A stretch of 64,000 nt of DNA from Rhizobium sp. CCGE531 (GTDB lineage Bacteria; Pseudomonadota; Alphaproteobacteria; Rhizobiales; Rhizobiaceae): positions 372,001 through 436,000 of the forward strand of contig NZ_CP032685.1 in NCBI RefSeq assembly GCF_003627795.1, in the 5' to 3' direction. Positions 48,901 through 57,870 of the stretch are shown here, piece after piece. Position numbers and translations under genes: made by a program. Under the pieces are notes generated by a model. The model worked only from the letters and a program-made list of their open reading frames with translations. It searched no databases and had not been told where the DNA came from. Each line of letters starts with the position of its first letter. Position 1 is the stretch's first letter.

Positions 48901-51900
48901 GCAAGCCTGGTATCGGGTGTCGACTTCGCCGCTACGCGCGCATCGGCAACCGGCGCCCTGATGCTCGCGCAGGGCAACGCCCAGTCCGGCACCATGACGC
49001 TCATCGCGACAAATGGCGATATCACGGCCAGCAACGCACTGCTATCCGGCGGCAATCTTAACGCCACCGCAAGCGGCGGCGCGACGATTGCTGGCATCGG
49101 CTACGCATTGCTGCAGAGCCTTGCCGACGCCTCGCTCACCGCTCCGGGCAGCATCAGCTACACCAACAACACCAACGTCACCGGCAATCTGACGATCGAT
49201 ACCGGCACGATCGATCTCTCGGGAACGCGCGGCGCCAAGCTTGCCGTCGGCGGCACATTGGCTGTCACGGCCGCCTCTGCGAACCTGAGCAATGGCAGCC
49301 TTGTCCTTGGCGGGTTGACGCTCAATCTTAGCGGCCAGGCCGACCTGACCGGCGCGCAGGTAAATACGGTCAGGAATGCCGGCGGCTCCGGCGACATCGC
49401 CATCAGCGCAGCCGGTCTGACGGCCAGCGACACCACGACTCTGCTCGCCGCCCATGATCTGACTCTCACCCTGCCGACGCTCTCCAACAGCGGGCAGATT
49501 GCCGCCGGCAACAATCTGACCATCAATACCAGCGGCGACCTCACCAACAGTGCGACCGGCTTGCTCTATGCCGGGAATGACGCGTCTCTTCTGGTCGCGG
49601 GAACGCTGACCAACGATCAGGGCGCTATTCTCGCAGGCAACGACCTGACGATCGCAGGCAGCACGATAACTCAGCGCAACGGGGCGACCACCAACATTTC
49701 CGGCCTGATCCAGGCCGGCGGTGATATGTCGATCCTGACCACTAATTTGACGAACAAGCGGTCAACGACGCCGACATGGGTAACTGGCCAATTGGTCTCC
49801 TCGGGCAATGTGGTCGGCACCTTCGTTCTCAATCCCGATGTCGCCGGCAAGCCCTTCGCCTATCTCGAAACCGTCGATCAGAACATCTTCCAGCTTTATC
49901 CCGGCATCGATCCGCCGGCATGGCAGGACTATCAGCCTCTGCTCTGGTCCCAGGCGACCCTCGCCGATGGTACAACCTATCATGCCTGGACATGGACTTC
50001 CGCCAACGGGCCGGTCCTGGTCGGGCCGATCTTTGACTGGATCAAGGCGCGTGTGCCGAAGGACGCCAACGGCAATCCCGTCCTCGATCCCAACAATCCG
50101 TCGAAGTACTTCATCGTTGATGAGGTCGTCAGAAACGGCACTGACGCCAGTACGACCTACACCTGGAACCCGACAGCCAATCTCAGCCAGTCGGTTTATG
50201 AGGACCGGTTCACCGGCGCGCTCAGCCCTGAAGCGGTCATTCGGGCCGGCGGCAACCTCACGGTCGATGCCACCAATCTTACCAATTCCTACAGCCGCAT
50301 CGAAGCCGGCGGCGACGCGACACTCAGGGGATCGACGCTCACCAACGAAGGTGTCGTCCTCAATCGCACGACGATGCTGACCTGCAACGCCCAGAGCGCC
50401 TGCACGGCCTACAACGCCGATGGCACAACCGATCCCTCGCGCGATATCGCCAACGGCACGTCGATCGTGTCGGGATCGCAGGTGATCGGCGGCGCGGCCG
50501 GCACCCTCAAGGCGGCCGGTGCTCTGACCCTCAATTTTGGCACGGTCAATAACACGTCCCTCGGTTCGACCGGTGGCGGCGCGGCAGTCAGCGCGCCTTC
50601 GACATCGAGCGATCCGCTGTCCGCGCTGAGCGGCATGACCGCGGGCGGCGCCCTGTTCACGGTCAACAGCGCGCTCACCAACGTGGCGGGCAATGGCGGG
50701 CTGACCGCCGGCGGCGGGCTTACCGCCGCGCTCGGCAATCTTACCCAGATCTCCCCGGCGAATGTTGCGCAGCTGGCGGCACTCGCCAAGCCGCAATCGG
50801 GCGGCGTTGGCGGCACGGTTCCCGGCCAAGCCTTCATCTTTGAGATCCGCGCAGCCTTCCTCGATGTTTCGAAGTTCTACGGCTCGGCTTATTTCCTGAA
50901 TCGCGCCGGCTATGATCCCGAGACGAATATTCCATTCCTCGGCGATGCCTACTTCGACAACCAGCTCGTGGATACCCAGCTCCGGCAACTGGTCGGCGAC
51001 GGGCTCGGAAACGGCTCCTTCATTCCGGGCAATAGCGCCATCGAGCAGATGAAGTCTCTGCTCGATAATGGTGCGGCCTACGCCGAAGCCAATGGGCTTG
51101 CCTTCGGCCAAGGATTGACGCCTGGACAGGCTGCCAACCTTATTCAGTCGATCGTCATCTACCAGGCCCAGACCGTAAACGGCGTGCAGGTGCTGGCTCC
51201 GGTCGTCTATCTGTCGGCTGCCGATCGGGCCAAGGCGGGAACATCGGCCGGTGCCATGATTGCCGGCAACACGGTCGATCTCAACGTCGGAAATCTCAAT
51301 AATTCCGGCGCGGTCGCCGCGGCAGGCGGTCTCAACATCGCCGCCAGCACGATCAAATCCACCGGCACCTTCTATGCCGGCGGCAACCTGAACCTCACGG
51401 CATCGAACGGCATTACGCTTGCCGCCCAGACGATGACCATTGGTGGGCAGAATTTCGTCAACCCGAATACTGGCGTATCGGCCACCGGCAACGTCTTGCT
51501 CGCCGCGAATGGCAGCGACCTGAACCTGCAAGGCGCCAGCGTCAAGGCGGGCGGCAACGCCCAGCTTTCCGGCAACAATGTCAACCTTGCCGCGGTCAAG
51601 GTCGACGCGAGAACCGCGGGCGGTTCCGCTGACAACAATGGCCAGCCCGCCACGATTGCAGGCAATCGCGCTGAGAATGCCACGGGCGCACGTGTTAGCG
51701 CTGGCGGCAACCTGAACATTGCCGGCGCCAACGACGTCAATATTATCGGCTCTTCTGCTAAGGCCGGTGGCGATCTTAACGTGAAGGCCACAAACGGCGC
51801 GGTGAATATCGTCTCGACCGATGTCGCCCGCCGCACGGATGACGGCTACACCAAGACATCAAGTACGGACCAGCAAGCTTCGCAGCTTTCAGCCGGCGGC

Positions 51901-54900
51901 AATCTCGCGATCAATGCCAACACCGGTGTCTTGATCTCCGGTTCGGATCTGACCGCCAAGGGCGATGTTGGCCTGACGTCCAACGGTGACATCAATGTCA
52001 CCACGTCGCAGAACCAGTCGAACTCGACTTTCGGCAAAAATTCCTCGTCCGAGCTGATGCATAATGGCTCGACCATTACGGCCGGTGGCGATCTCGTCGC
52101 GAAATCCAAGAATGACATCAACGTCATCGGCTCGACCATGACGGCGGACGGCACGCTTGGCCTGCAGGCCGGTAAAAACGTCACCATCGCCGAGGCGACC
52201 GACAGCGCCACGCTTGATGTCAAAAGCTCCAGCAAGAAAGGCGGCTTTCTCGGTTCGACGAAGGAGAACGCCTCCGGCCATCTGGAAACCACGACGGCGG
52301 CAGGTTCGTCACTCTCCGGCAAGGAAGGGACCACCATCATCTCCGGCGGTGATACGACGGTTTCAGCCTCGAAGGTCACGGCCGGGGATGCAACCCATAC
52401 CGCCGATCTCAATGTCCAGACCGGCGGCAATCTGATCGTCACCGCTGGCAAGGATACCGAAACCGAGCATGACAGCGCCAAGCGCAAGGGTTTCCTGCGC
52501 AGCGGCAGCGCGAGCTATGACGGCTATAACGAAACGACGGTCGGCTCTGCGCTTTCGGCCTCCGGCGACGTCAACCTTGATGCCGGCAAGGCTGCCGCCA
52601 TTGTCGGCTCGAAAGTCAACGCCGATGGTTCGCTCAACGTCTCCGGCGAGAGCGTCTCCATCATCGGCGCGCAGGAGAACCACCAATCTGACAGCCAGCG
52701 CAAGGATTCCGGCCTCTTTGTCGGCTCCGGCGGCGGCTTCATCTCGCTCTACGGCAAGAATGAAAAGCAGGGCCAGCAATCCTCGACGAACAACGTCGGC
52801 TCGACGCTTTCAGCCGGTCAGGACGTCAACCTGACGGCAAGGGCGACCGATCTCAACATCATGGGCTCGTCGGTCACAGCCGATCGCGACATCAACCTGT
52901 CGGCAACCCGAGACGTCAATGTCACGCCCGGCGCCGAGAGCTTGTCGCAATCCGAGCAGCAGAAGAAGTCCGGTTTCGGTCTCGCCTTCTCGGCAGGTGG
53001 CGGCGGCTTCTCGATCGGTATTGGTGCGCAGTCGACGAAGGACAGCAAAGCGCAACAATCCGACACGAACGCCATGTCGACCCTTTCGGCCGGCCGCGAT
53101 CTCAACATCTCGGCGGGCCACGACGTCAACCTGCAGGCCACCAGCGCTTCCGCCGAGCGCGACGTCAGCCTTTTTGCCAAGAACGACATCAATCTTCTCT
53201 CAGCCAATGACGTCACGAATTACCAGGAAGCGCATGAAAAGAGCTTTGCCGGCGTGACGCTCACCGTGTCGAGCCAGGTCGGCGCTGCAGCGACAAGCAT
53301 CATGAACTCCGCCGAGCGCCTGTCGGACAGCGGCGCCGTCAATGCTGTCACCAACACCGCTATTGCTGGGCTTGGCTTCTATAAGGCCTACAAGGACCTG
53401 CAGAGCGTTTATGACCAATATCAAAAATCCGGTGATATCGGCGTCAACGTCTCACTGACAGTCGGTGCCAGCCATCAGGAAAACAGCTGGTCCTCATCGT
53501 CCTCGACTCCGGTCGTTACTGACATTCGCGCCGGCCGCTCCATCTCGATGGAGGCCGAGAACGGCTCCATCACCAGCGATGGTGCGCAGATCCTGGCCGG
53601 CTATGACAAGAACGGCATCCCCACGGTCTCCGGCGATCCGCTGACCGGCGATATCTTCCTCTCGGCCAAGAATGGCGACATCAACCTCAACGCCGCCACC
53701 GGCATGTCGGATTCAACGAGCGCCAACAGCTCTTGGAGCGTCGGTGTTGGCGTCGGCGCGACCTTTGGCGGTGGCGGCAAGGGCATGGCAGATCTTGGTC
53801 TGGTTGCCAATGCCGGCTACGGCAAGGGTAGTGCCGATACGAGCGGCGTCAGCCATACCAATACGCATGTCAATGGCACCGGTGACATCACCATCATCAC
53901 CAACGACCTGGCGCTGCGTGGAGCTACGATCACCGGCAACTCCGTCACAGCCGACGTCAAGAACCTGACGATCGAAAGCCAAGTCGATACGGCGAAGGCC
54001 AAGGCCGACCAGCTCAATCTCTCAGCCCAGACCGGCTTCGGCTCGACGAGTGTCTCTGGCGTCACCCAGAAGGCTAAGGGCGACGCGGCTATTGTCACAG
54101 AGCAGTCGGGTATTCATGCCGGCACTGCCGGCCTTGATATCAGTGTCAGCGGCCAGACCAGCCTTGTTGGCGGTCTGATCACCAGCCAGGCGACAGCGGA
54201 CAAGAATTCCTTCTCTACCGGCACGCTGACGGTCGCTGATATCGACACGCATTCGACCTGGAAGGCCGAGACCTATGGCGGAACGATCGGCACCAGCGGC
54301 ATCATGCCAACGCCGCCGGTGAAGGATAGCGAGAACAGGACCGGTCAGGCGCTCTCGGCCATCGGCGGCAACATTCCGATCACAATCACCGATCCGGCGC
54401 ATCAGACGCAGGATATCGGCACGATTCGTCGCGATACCGACAACACCAATACCTCACTACCTGGCCTGCCGGATCTCGAACATATTCTGCGCGATCAGTA
54501 TAAGACGCAGGCCGATCTGCAGGCGGCTCAAGCCACTATGGCGGGGCTGGTGGGTGATATCGCGGATGGCTTGCGCGATCGCGCAACGACACAGGCCGAG
54601 CAAGATTTCTGGGCTGAAGGCGGGGGTGGTCGTGCACTGCTGCACGCGATTGGCGGCGGTATCCTTGGAGGCGTCAATGGTTGGGAAGGGGCAATCAAGG
54701 GGGCTCTAGCCGGTGCTGCGACTACATTGATGGCACCTGCCATCGCTTCCCTTGTCAAAGGTATGCTGAAAGACAGCACCTTGTCTGATCAGGACAAGCA
54801 AAGGCTTGCCAATATGATCGGAACGAGCCTCGGTTCGGCCGTCGGTGGCGTAGTCGGTGGTGGGGAAGGAGCGTCCTACGGTGCCGCGAACTATCAATAT

Positions 54901-56376
54901 AATTATCTCACGCATATCCAACTGGAAGAAGCCAAGAAACTCGCGTCCGCTCTCGCTAAATGTGAAGGCATCATCGCAAATTGCGCAAGCTACGACGCGC
55001 TCAAACAAGACCTGGAAGCCTATCGCAAACTATCTGCAGAGAACACCGCAGCTCTCATAAGGGAGTGCAGCCAGGGTCAATCGGCAAACTGCATCTCCAT
55101 GATGGCAGACCTGAAGCAGTTTAACGAGGCCGTGAATGCCGAGCTCGTCAATATGCAGAACAATCCGAGAGGGTCGTCTCCACAGTCAAATCCAACACCC
55201 AATCAGGTTAGATACTACGAGGCCGTCGACGGAGGTCTCAGGCTCGATTATTTGGTCGAGCAGCAATTCACCACCGTGTTGGCGGGAGACCAGACACCGG
55301 AGCAAGCCAGACGAAACATCATCACGACCGTTGTCCAGTCCAACAAAAATCTGGGGCAGTTGAACGCTATTCTGAACGGGATTGGTCTCGTCGGTAGTGG
55401 TGTCGTCCTTATATTGTCCGATGGCACAGCGCTGCCTATTGTTGCCGGCGGTTTGGGCGCTGCGTCTTCCGGCAGCCACCTGTATGGCGATGTTCAACAG
55501 GGCATAACGGGCGTTGTCACCGAGCCTGGGCTTGTACAGCTCCTCAAGGCCAATGATATGTCGCCCGCCAATGCCGTTGCGATCCAGAATCTGATCGATC
55601 TTGGCGCAGTGATCACCGGCTTGGGCGTCGGGCTGAAGCCTACCCTTGCAAAATCAGCGACCTCATTGACGAGCGCTGAACGCAGCCTAGTCGACAGCGG
55701 CATTCTTACGCTTGACGAGGCGGCTGCGCTACCGAGGATCATCACAACTTCAAATGGTGAAAAGATCACTCTGCCACCGGGTTATAAGCCGCTCGCAGGC
55801 GCCGGATCGGCCGGCAATGATGTTGGAGGTTTGCCAGATGGGTTTGCACGCGCTACCGATGTTAAGGGCAATATCGTTATCGTTGGCACGGACGGAAATA
55901 TCTACGCCAGCGTTGCGGATGCGCAGCAGGCGGCTTTGGGAGCGATGGATGGACTGTCGTTCCGCTTTGATTTGGCCGGTCACCTAGTAGGCCCGGATGG
56001 GTTTGCCAAGAATGGGCGGCTGAGCGGGACTCACAACCTCAACAATGCAACTGCCGAGTTGAGTGGAAAAGGGGCTACTTACTCCCTAAATCCGACGACC
56101 ACTCCTGGCATAGATGAGCTTCAATACACTTATGTTCAGCCTAGTGGAAAAGTAGTGTCTGGCAGTAAAACGGTATATGATCCGCGGGTCTTTAGCGATC
56201 AGTCGATGGTTGATCTTGCGCAGACGGCCGCTCAGCAAGCCTGGACAAAATTTCTGCAAAATCCGGCAATGACCGCCCCGATAGACAACACCGTGGGCGG
56301 CGTTAGATTTCGTTCGTATATTAATTTTGATGCAAATGGTAATCCGTTCATTGGCAATGTTCACCCGATAAAGTGA
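45925..56376 (+). CDS. TpsA/CdiA-like filamentous hemagglutinin exoprotein with toxin-like C terminus
   Basis: A 3483-residue exoprotein. Residues 1-53 form a long signal region; residues about 60-300 are the TPS secretion domain with NPNGITCNGCGF at 166-177. Thousands of residues of beta-helical hemagglutinin repeats follow, including about 85-residue units near residues 560-900 (GxTGH...LTATGQ, GVDF). The pre-toxin region (LLHAIGGGILGGVNGWEGAIKGAL ... GGGEG) ends at YNYLTH (2992-2997), which resembles the boundary before variable CdiA tails. The tail (about 486 residues) ends in GTHNLNN, SKTVYDPRVFSD and NVHPIK. Two His and a Lys would fit an RNase, perhaps EndoU-like, but this is a weak call. 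It is partnered with TpsB upstream and a small gene overlapping or abutting its stop. Confidence 0.88.
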   Translation: MSGKIMLVGSKLATVGREAGGGPLARLVRFAHHSLAATLSVLLFLQPAIANAQSVSAAGSAPTTNQPGVGAAPNGVPLVDIVTPNGTGLSHNKYDNFNVGTPGLILNNFNGEVGTSNLGGATPGNPNLRTSGPASVILNEVTSGNRSALNGPTEVFGGRADVVIANPNGITCNGCGFINTPRATLTTGVPDIGSDGRLTGFTVNGGDVTFEGAGGNFAAAPGAVDLFDVVSRNIHVNAPVYGKTIRLTGGASKYDYATGEATALTATSGTPEYAIDGTALGAMQADRIKVVVTEKGAGVKMSGDMAANAGELSLSADGKISIGNASARDGVTITSKRQVTAAKVTSKQKVTVQADQGVTLQSVAADSDIALSSGTGLLSVAGDVNSGATVQMSSGGIAAGSVIAGNGAATLVATAGDIAIAGAANSTGDLNLTATTGSISAASLLSNQTIALNAGLDIAVAGNVLAQGNVSATGRSVSIGMVVSGINIAATSANPSGNIVLGSTGNLGLTATGGNIATGNLLSAGPLNAGASGNVTANSVQSAGDLAITAASLTASGIKSHGALTVNAAANVSGQILGANNILISGSAISAGAIVSGVDFAAIAANGGNLVLGSGGDITLQSSGSLAANTLLAAGTIFATSADLAVGNVTGHQAISLSGSSNLTATGQVLGAGDVSLSGGSISVNQVVSGLDFAATEANGGNLVLGAAATIAGNRAGDLTLQASGSLSASALLAAGTITATATDLSLGSVTGHEDVALTGGNSLTATGQILGANDITLSGGAVTTGQVVTGVDFTAMAQSSTGAIVIGSAGDLTVNATSATTGPLLVAGDLSVTSGSFTASNITGHGNVTVNAASTTTASGRVDLTGTLLAAGNVDITGANITAGTVVSGVDFAATGQSADGSVVLSAQSPATVAGSTGALTLKATAGNINAANLLSAGAIGATASGSIGNSVATNAVAHKNLTMTAGGTIALAGQSMAAGNISLQGQSISAASLVSGVDFAATRASATGALMLAQGNAQSGTMTLIATNGDITASNALLSGGNLNATASGGATIAGIGYALLQSLADASLTAPGSISYTNNTNVTGNLTIDTGTIDLSGTRGAKLAVGGTLAVTAASANLSNGSLVLGGLTLNLSGQADLTGAQVNTVRNAGGSGDIAISAAGLTASDTTTLLAAHDLTLTLPTLSNSGQIAAGNNLTINTSGDLTNSATGLLYAGNDASLLVAGTLTNDQGAILAGNDLTIAGSTITQRNGATTNISGLIQAGGDMSILTTNLTNKRSTTPTWVTGQLVSSGNVVGTFVLNPDVAGKPFAYLETVDQNIFQLYPGIDPPAWQDYQPLLWSQATLADGTTYHAWTWTSANGPVLVGPIFDWIKARVPKDANGNPVLDPNNPSKYFIVDEVVRNGTDASTTYTWNPTANLSQSVYEDRFTGALSPEAVIRAGGNLTVDATNLTNSYSRIEAGGDATLRGSTLTNEGVVLNRTTMLTCNAQSACTAYNADGTTDPSRDIANGTSIVSGSQVIGGAAGTLKAAGALTLNFGTVNNTSLGSTGGGAAVSAPSTSSDPLSALSGMTAGGALFTVNSALTNVAGNGGLTAGGGLTAALGNLTQISPANVAQLAALAKPQSGGVGGTVPGQAFIFEIRAAFLDVSKFYGSAYFLNRAGYDPETNIPFLGDAYFDNQLVDTQLRQLVGDGLGNGSFIPGNSAIEQMKSLLDNGAAYAEANGLAFGQGLTPGQAANLIQSIVIYQAQTVNGVQVLAPVVYLSAADRAKAGTSAGAMIAGNTVDLNVGNLNNSGAVAAAGGLNIAASTIKSTGTFYAGGNLNLTASNGITLAAQTMTIGGQNFVNPNTGVSATGNVLLAANGSDLNLQGASVKAGGNAQLSGNNVNLAAVKVDARTAGGSADNNGQPATIAGNRAENATGARVSAGGNLNIAGANDVNIIGSSAKAGGDLNVKATNGAVNIVSTDVARRTDDGYTKTSSTDQQASQLSAGGNLAINANTGVLISGSDLTAKGDVGLTSNGDINVTTSQNQSNSTFGKNSSSELMHNGSTITAGGDLVAKSKNDINVIGSTMTADGTLGLQAGKNVTIAEATDSATLDVKSSSKKGGFLGSTKENASGHLETTTAAGSSLSGKEGTTIISGGDTTVSASKVTAGDATHTADLNVQTGGNLIVTAGKDTETEHDSAKRKGFLRSGSASYDGYNETTVGSALSASGDVNLDAGKAAAIVGSKVNADGSLNVSGESVSIIGAQENHQSDSQRKDSGLFVGSGGGFISLYGKNEKQGQQSSTNNVGSTLSAGQDVNLTARATDLNIMGSSVTADRDINLSATRDVNVTPGAESLSQSEQQKKSGFGLAFSAGGGGFSIGIGAQSTKDSKAQQSDTNAMSTLSAGRDLNISAGHDVNLQATSASAERDVSLFAKNDINLLSANDVTNYQEAHEKSFAGVTLTVSSQVGAAATSIMNSAERLSDSGAVNAVTNTAIAGLGFYKAYKDLQSVYDQYQKSGDIGVNVSLTVGASHQENSWSSSSSTPVVTDIRAGRSISMEAENGSITSDGAQILAGYDKNGIPTVSGDPLTGDIFLSAKNGDINLNAATGMSDSTSANSSWSVGVGVGATFGGGGKGMADLGLVANAGYGKGSADTSGVSHTNTHVNGTGDITIITNDLALRGATITGNSVTADVKNLTIESQVDTAKAKADQLNLSAQTGFGSTSVSGVTQKAKGDAAIVTEQSGIHAGTAGLDISVSGQTSLVGGLITSQATADKNSFSTGTLTVADIDTHSTWKAETYGGTIGTSGIMPTPPVKDSENRTGQALSAIGGNIPITITDPAHQTQDIGTIRRDTDNTNTSLPGLPDLEHILRDQYKTQADLQAAQATMAGLVGDIADGLRDRATTQAEQDFWAEGGGGRALLHAIGGGILGGVNGWEGAIKGALAGAATTLMAPAIASLVKGMLKDSTLSDQDKQRLANMIGTSLGSAVGGVVGGGEGASYGAANYQYNYLTHIQLEEAKKLASALAKCEGIIANCASYDALKQDLEAYRKLSAENTAALIRECSQGQSANCISMMADLKQFNEAVNAELVNMQNNPRGSSPQSNPTPNQVRYYEAVDGGLRLDYLVEQQFTTVLAGDQTPEQARRNIITTVVQSNKNLGQLNAILNGIGLVGSGVVLILSDGTALPIVAGGLGAASSGSHLYGDVQQGITGVVTEPGLVQLLKANDMSPANAVAIQNLIDLGAVITGLGVGLKPTLAKSATSLTSAERSLVDSGILTLDEAAALPRIITTSNGEKITLPPGYKPLAGAGSAGNDVGGLPDGFARATDVKGNIVIVGTDGNIYASVADAQQAALGAMDGLSFRFDLAGHLVGPDGFAKNGRLSGTHNLNNATAELSGKGATYSLNPTTTPGIDELQYTYVQPSGKVVSGSKTVYDPRVFSDQSMVDLAQTAAQQAWTKFLQNPAMTAPIDNTVGGVRFRSYINFDANGNPFIGNVHPIK
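47600..48660 (+). repeat. Degenerate hemagglutinin repeat units within tpsA
   Basis: About 250-bp units encode repeats of the form LxAAGTIxATxxDLxxGxVTGHxxxxLxG, LTATGQxLGAxDxxLSGG and VVxGxDFxA. Three clear copies are visible, with ATIAGNRAG inserted in one. A related 21-bp stretch recurs at 48052-48072 and 51653-51673 (coding TIAGNRA). They build the beta-helical stalk. Confidence 0.65.
53322..54337 (+). repeat. Direct repeat copy 1 (3' part of tpsA)
   Basis: These 1016 bp look identical by eye to 56855-57870, at an offset of 3533 bp. The first difference downstream is at 54338 (AGG versus AAG); beyond that the two copies stay alignable without gaps, with scattered substitutions, to YNYLTH at 54913. 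Confidence 0.9.
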
Positions 56377-56387
56377 GAAGCGACAGC

Positions 56388-56810
56388 ATGGATTATTTTG
56401 AGGAAGCCTTCGGAGGGTTTAAGCCACATGTTGACGAGGATGCCGCCGTCAAGTTCGCTATAAGTATAATTTTGATGGATCGTCGCCTTCCCGAGCTATT
56501 GCATCTTTTGACGGATGGAGATCAGCTCGGCGGAGTGGAGGGTGAGCCAGGATGGATGATTGAGCGTAGAGATGAGGGCCTGGGCAATGTGTTTTATTAC
56601 GAGAACTGGCCCGAAAACGCGCGATTCCACGCATATGTGGATCCAGATGTATACCGTTTAGCGCATCCGCATATCTTCATGGACGTCTCTGCCTTTCATC
56701 ACTATGTCCGGAAAGGACTTGATGTCTATTTGGAGGCGAATCCGTCTGATATAGCGCTGGTGCAGGTGGTAAGATCGCTATTGAAAGCAGGCAACGAAAC
56801 TAGCTCATAG
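56388..56810 (+). CDS. Putative immunity protein for the tpsA toxin tail
   Basis: A 140-residue acidic protein starting MDYFEEAFGG, in the CdiI position directly after tpsA. No signal peptide or membrane segment, as expected for a cytoplasmic immunity protein. The sequence (NWPENARFHAYVDPDVYRLAHPHIFMDVSAFHHYV) is not recognised with certainty. ATG 56388 is preceded by GAGAAG; an in-frame GTG at 56373 overlaps the tpsA stop and is an alternative. Function is inferred from position and size. Confidence 0.72.
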   Translation: MDYFEEAFGGFKPHVDEDAAVKFAISIILMDRRLPELLHLLTDGDQLGGVEGEPGWMIERRDEGLGNVFYYENWPENARFHAYVDPDVYRLAHPHIFMDVSAFHHYVRKGLDVYLEANPSDIALVQVVRSLLKAGNETSS

Positions 56811-56815
56811 ACTAG

Positions 56816-57080
56816 AAAAGCTTTGCCGGCGTGACGCTTACCGTCTCGACCCAGGTCGGACAGCGGCGCCGTCAATGCTGTCACCAACACCGCTATTGCT
56901 GGGCTTGGCTTCTATAAGGCCTACAAGGACCTGCAGAGCGTTTATGACCAATATCAAAAATCCGGTGATATCGGCGTCAACGTCTCACTGACAGTCGGTG
57001 CCAGCCATCAGGAAAACAGCTGGTCCTCATCGTCCTCGACTCCGGTCGTTACTGACATTCGCGCCGGCCGCTCCATCTCG
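56816..57080 (+). pseudogene. Truncated tpsA fragment heading the second module
   Basis: Bases 56821-56854 match tpsA from 53244, then 44 bp of tpsA are missing at a junction flanked by GTCGG in the parent, after which the match continues from 53322. The deletion breaks the frame: an in-frame TGA lies at 56832-56834, and no ATG, GTG or TTG occurs in the tpsA frame between it and the ATG at 57081. So this copy has no promoter-proximal tpsA portion and no obvious translation start. Confidence 0.8.
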
Positions 57081-57870
57081 ATGGAGGCCGAGAACGGCTC
57101 CATCACCAGCGATGGTGCGCAGATCCTGGCCGGCTATGACAAGAACGGCATCCCCACGGTCTCCGGCGATCCGCTGACCGGCGATATCTTCCTCTCGGCC
57201 AAGAATGGCGACATCAACCTCAACGCCGCCACCGGCATGTCGGATTCAACGAGCGCCAACAGCTCTTGGAGCGTCGGTGTTGGCGTCGGCGCGACCTTTG
57301 GCGGTGGCGGCAAGGGCATGGCAGATCTTGGTCTGGTTGCCAATGCCGGCTACGGCAAGGGTAGTGCCGATACGAGCGGCGTCAGCCATACCAATACGCA
57401 TGTCAATGGCACCGGTGACATCACCATCATCACCAACGACCTGGCGCTGCGTGGAGCTACGATCACCGGCAACTCCGTCACAGCCGACGTCAAGAACCTG
57501 ACGATCGAAAGCCAAGTCGATACGGCGAAGGCCAAGGCCGACCAGCTCAATCTCTCAGCCCAGACCGGCTTCGGCTCGACGAGTGTCTCTGGCGTCACCC
57601 AGAAGGCTAAGGGCGACGCGGCTATTGTCACAGAGCAGTCGGGTATTCATGCCGGCACTGCCGGCCTTGATATCAGTGTCAGCGGCCAGACCAGCCTTGT
57701 TGGCGGTCTGATCACCAGCCAGGCGACAGCGGACAAGAATTCCTTCTCTACCGGCACGCTGACGGTCGCTGATATCGACACGCATTCGACCTGGAAGGCC
57801 GAGACCTATGGCGGAACGATCGGCACCAGCGGCATCATGCCAACGCCGCCGGTGAAGGATAGCGAGAACA
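56855..57870 (+). repeat. Direct repeat copy 2
   Basis: Matches 53322-54337 base for base as far as could be read by eye. It provides a homologous arm in front of the second toxin tail; see the tpsA copy for the divergence point. Confidence 0.9.
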
